Assembly: GCA_030042915.1 (NCBI GenBank)
Contig: JASHYS010000304.1
Span: 1-15,100 of the forward strand
Source of the DNA: Acidobacteriaceae bacterium
GTDB taxonomy: Bacteria > Acidobacteriota > Terriglobia > Terriglobales > Acidobacteriaceae
Length of the DNA: 15,100 bases
Direction: 5' to 3'
Positions within the stretch are counted from its first letter, which is position 1; each line of letters opens with the position of its first letter. Positions 14,649 to 15,100 of this stretch are shown piece after piece. Made by a program: the position numbers and the translations under genes. The notes under the pieces are model-generated. The model saw only the letters and a list, made by a program, of their open reading frames with translations, was not told the DNA's origin and made no database searches.

Positions 14649-15100
14649 GGCTCTTTCTCCCGAGCGAGATCCTTCTGCGCCAAAGCGTAATGAATCGTCT
14701 CCAGCACCAGTCCCCACTTGTGCATGCGGCTGGGCAATTCGCAATAGCATCCTGCGGCTTGGGGCAGGCGCTGCCACAATAAGACGGCATTCAGTCGCTC
14801 GCCTTGCAGCGGCTTCTCGCTCTCAATGGCCGTCATCAGGCGTTCAGGATCGCGCTGATATTCGCACATGGCGGTGTGTCCGGCGTCGCCGGCGGCCGGC
14901 ACGCAGCACTGCTCGCGAATGGGATAGCCTTCCGCGCGCGATCCCAGGCGCACGTGATAGTCAAACGCCAACGGCCTTCCCATGTTGGTGCATGTTGTTC
15001 CGTCGTAGCGGAACACCGCGTCGAGCGAACCGTCAGCGCGCTCGGAGATCGACAGGCGCTCATCGGCCCATCGCGCGAGGGCTCGCTGGTTCACGCTGTA
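14645..15100 (-). CDS. Cys-rich unknown protein, C-terminal 151 aa (cut by right edge)
   Basis: The frame enters from beyond 15100 and ends at TGA 14645-14647; a GTG at 15094 is in frame, but the residues before it (Y-S) keep the frame open, so the start is probably outside the window. I do not recognise the family. The visible part has six Cys (37, 65, 66, 79, 118, 120 in visible numbering) in short motifs: DGTTCTNMGRP, EQCCVPAAGDAGHTAMCEY and GCYCELP, with H75 near the third. This looks like a metal- or cluster-binding site. LPSRMHKWGLVLETIHYAL forms a C-terminal helix. Its stop overlaps the start of the homocysteine methyltransferase gene (ATGA), so the two are coupled. A cofactor-binding or electron-transfer accessory role is a guess from context. 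Confidence 0.72.
   Translation of the reverse strand, partial: YSVNQRALARWADERLSISERADGSLDAVFRYDGTTCTNMGRPLAFDYHVRLGSRAEGYPIREQCCVPAAGDAGHTAMCEYQRDPERLMTAIESEKPLQGERLNAVLLWQRLPQAAGCYCELPSRMHKWGLVLETIHYALAQKDLAREKEP

Noticed and set aside
14649..14777. N-terminal extension of the homocysteine methyltransferase frame
   Set aside because: It overlaps the upstream Cys-rich gene in another frame. The ATGA overlap at 14645-14648 gives the standard start of this domain.

Overview
The window is a high-GC bacterial chromosome segment with no RNA genes, insertion sequences, CRISPR arrays or phage genes that I can see. Gene content and the style of the proteins suggest an Acidobacteriota (Terriglobia-like) soil bacterium: secreted GH9 plus cytoplasmic GH94, an SSS-family transporter beside LacI regulators, and a MetF-MetV fusion. 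This placement rests on general resemblance, not on a marker gene, and is moderate at best.

Layout. (1) Bases 1-230, minus strand: the 5' end of a secreted protein gene that runs off the left edge, preceded by a 377-base gene-free leader (231-607). (2) Bases 608-6781, minus strand, read right to left: a GH9 glucanase with an N-terminal Ig-like domain, an SSS-family transporter, and two different LacI-family regulators. (3) Bases 6782-7026: a divergent promoter region with a good sigma70-like promoter and a LacI-type palindrome with an AAACGTTT core. (4) Bases 7027-9471, plus strand: a full-length GH94 cellobiose phosphorylase. (5) Bases 9545 to beyond 15100, minus strand: a tightly packed six-gene one-carbon operon. 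In transcription order it holds a Cys-rich unknown protein (cut by the right edge), a homocysteine methyltransferase module, a 109-residue unknown protein, a MetF-MetV fused methylenetetrahydrofolate reductase, a pterin-binding methyltransferase, and a metal-dependent amidohydrolase.

How the genes fit together. The left half reads as a cellobiose or cello-oligosaccharide locus. GH9 would release short cellodextrins or cellobiose outside the cytoplasm, the SSS transporter would import them, and GH94 would split cellobiose with phosphate to glucose 1-phosphate and glucose. One or both LacI proteins would sense the sugar and act at the divergent promoter. The link between transporter and cellobiose is inferred from position only.

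The right half separates activities that MetH combines in one chain: a homocysteine/zinc domain and a methyl-folate (pterin) domain, with the enzyme that makes methyl-folate encoded between them. No corrinoid-binding domain is encoded in the window, so it should lie further upstream (beyond 15100) or elsewhere if the set works as a split methionine synthase. The two unknown proteins in this operon are the best candidates here for something undescribed. Start codons were re-chosen from Shine-Dalgarno spacing for most genes, and several starts differ from the longest open frame.
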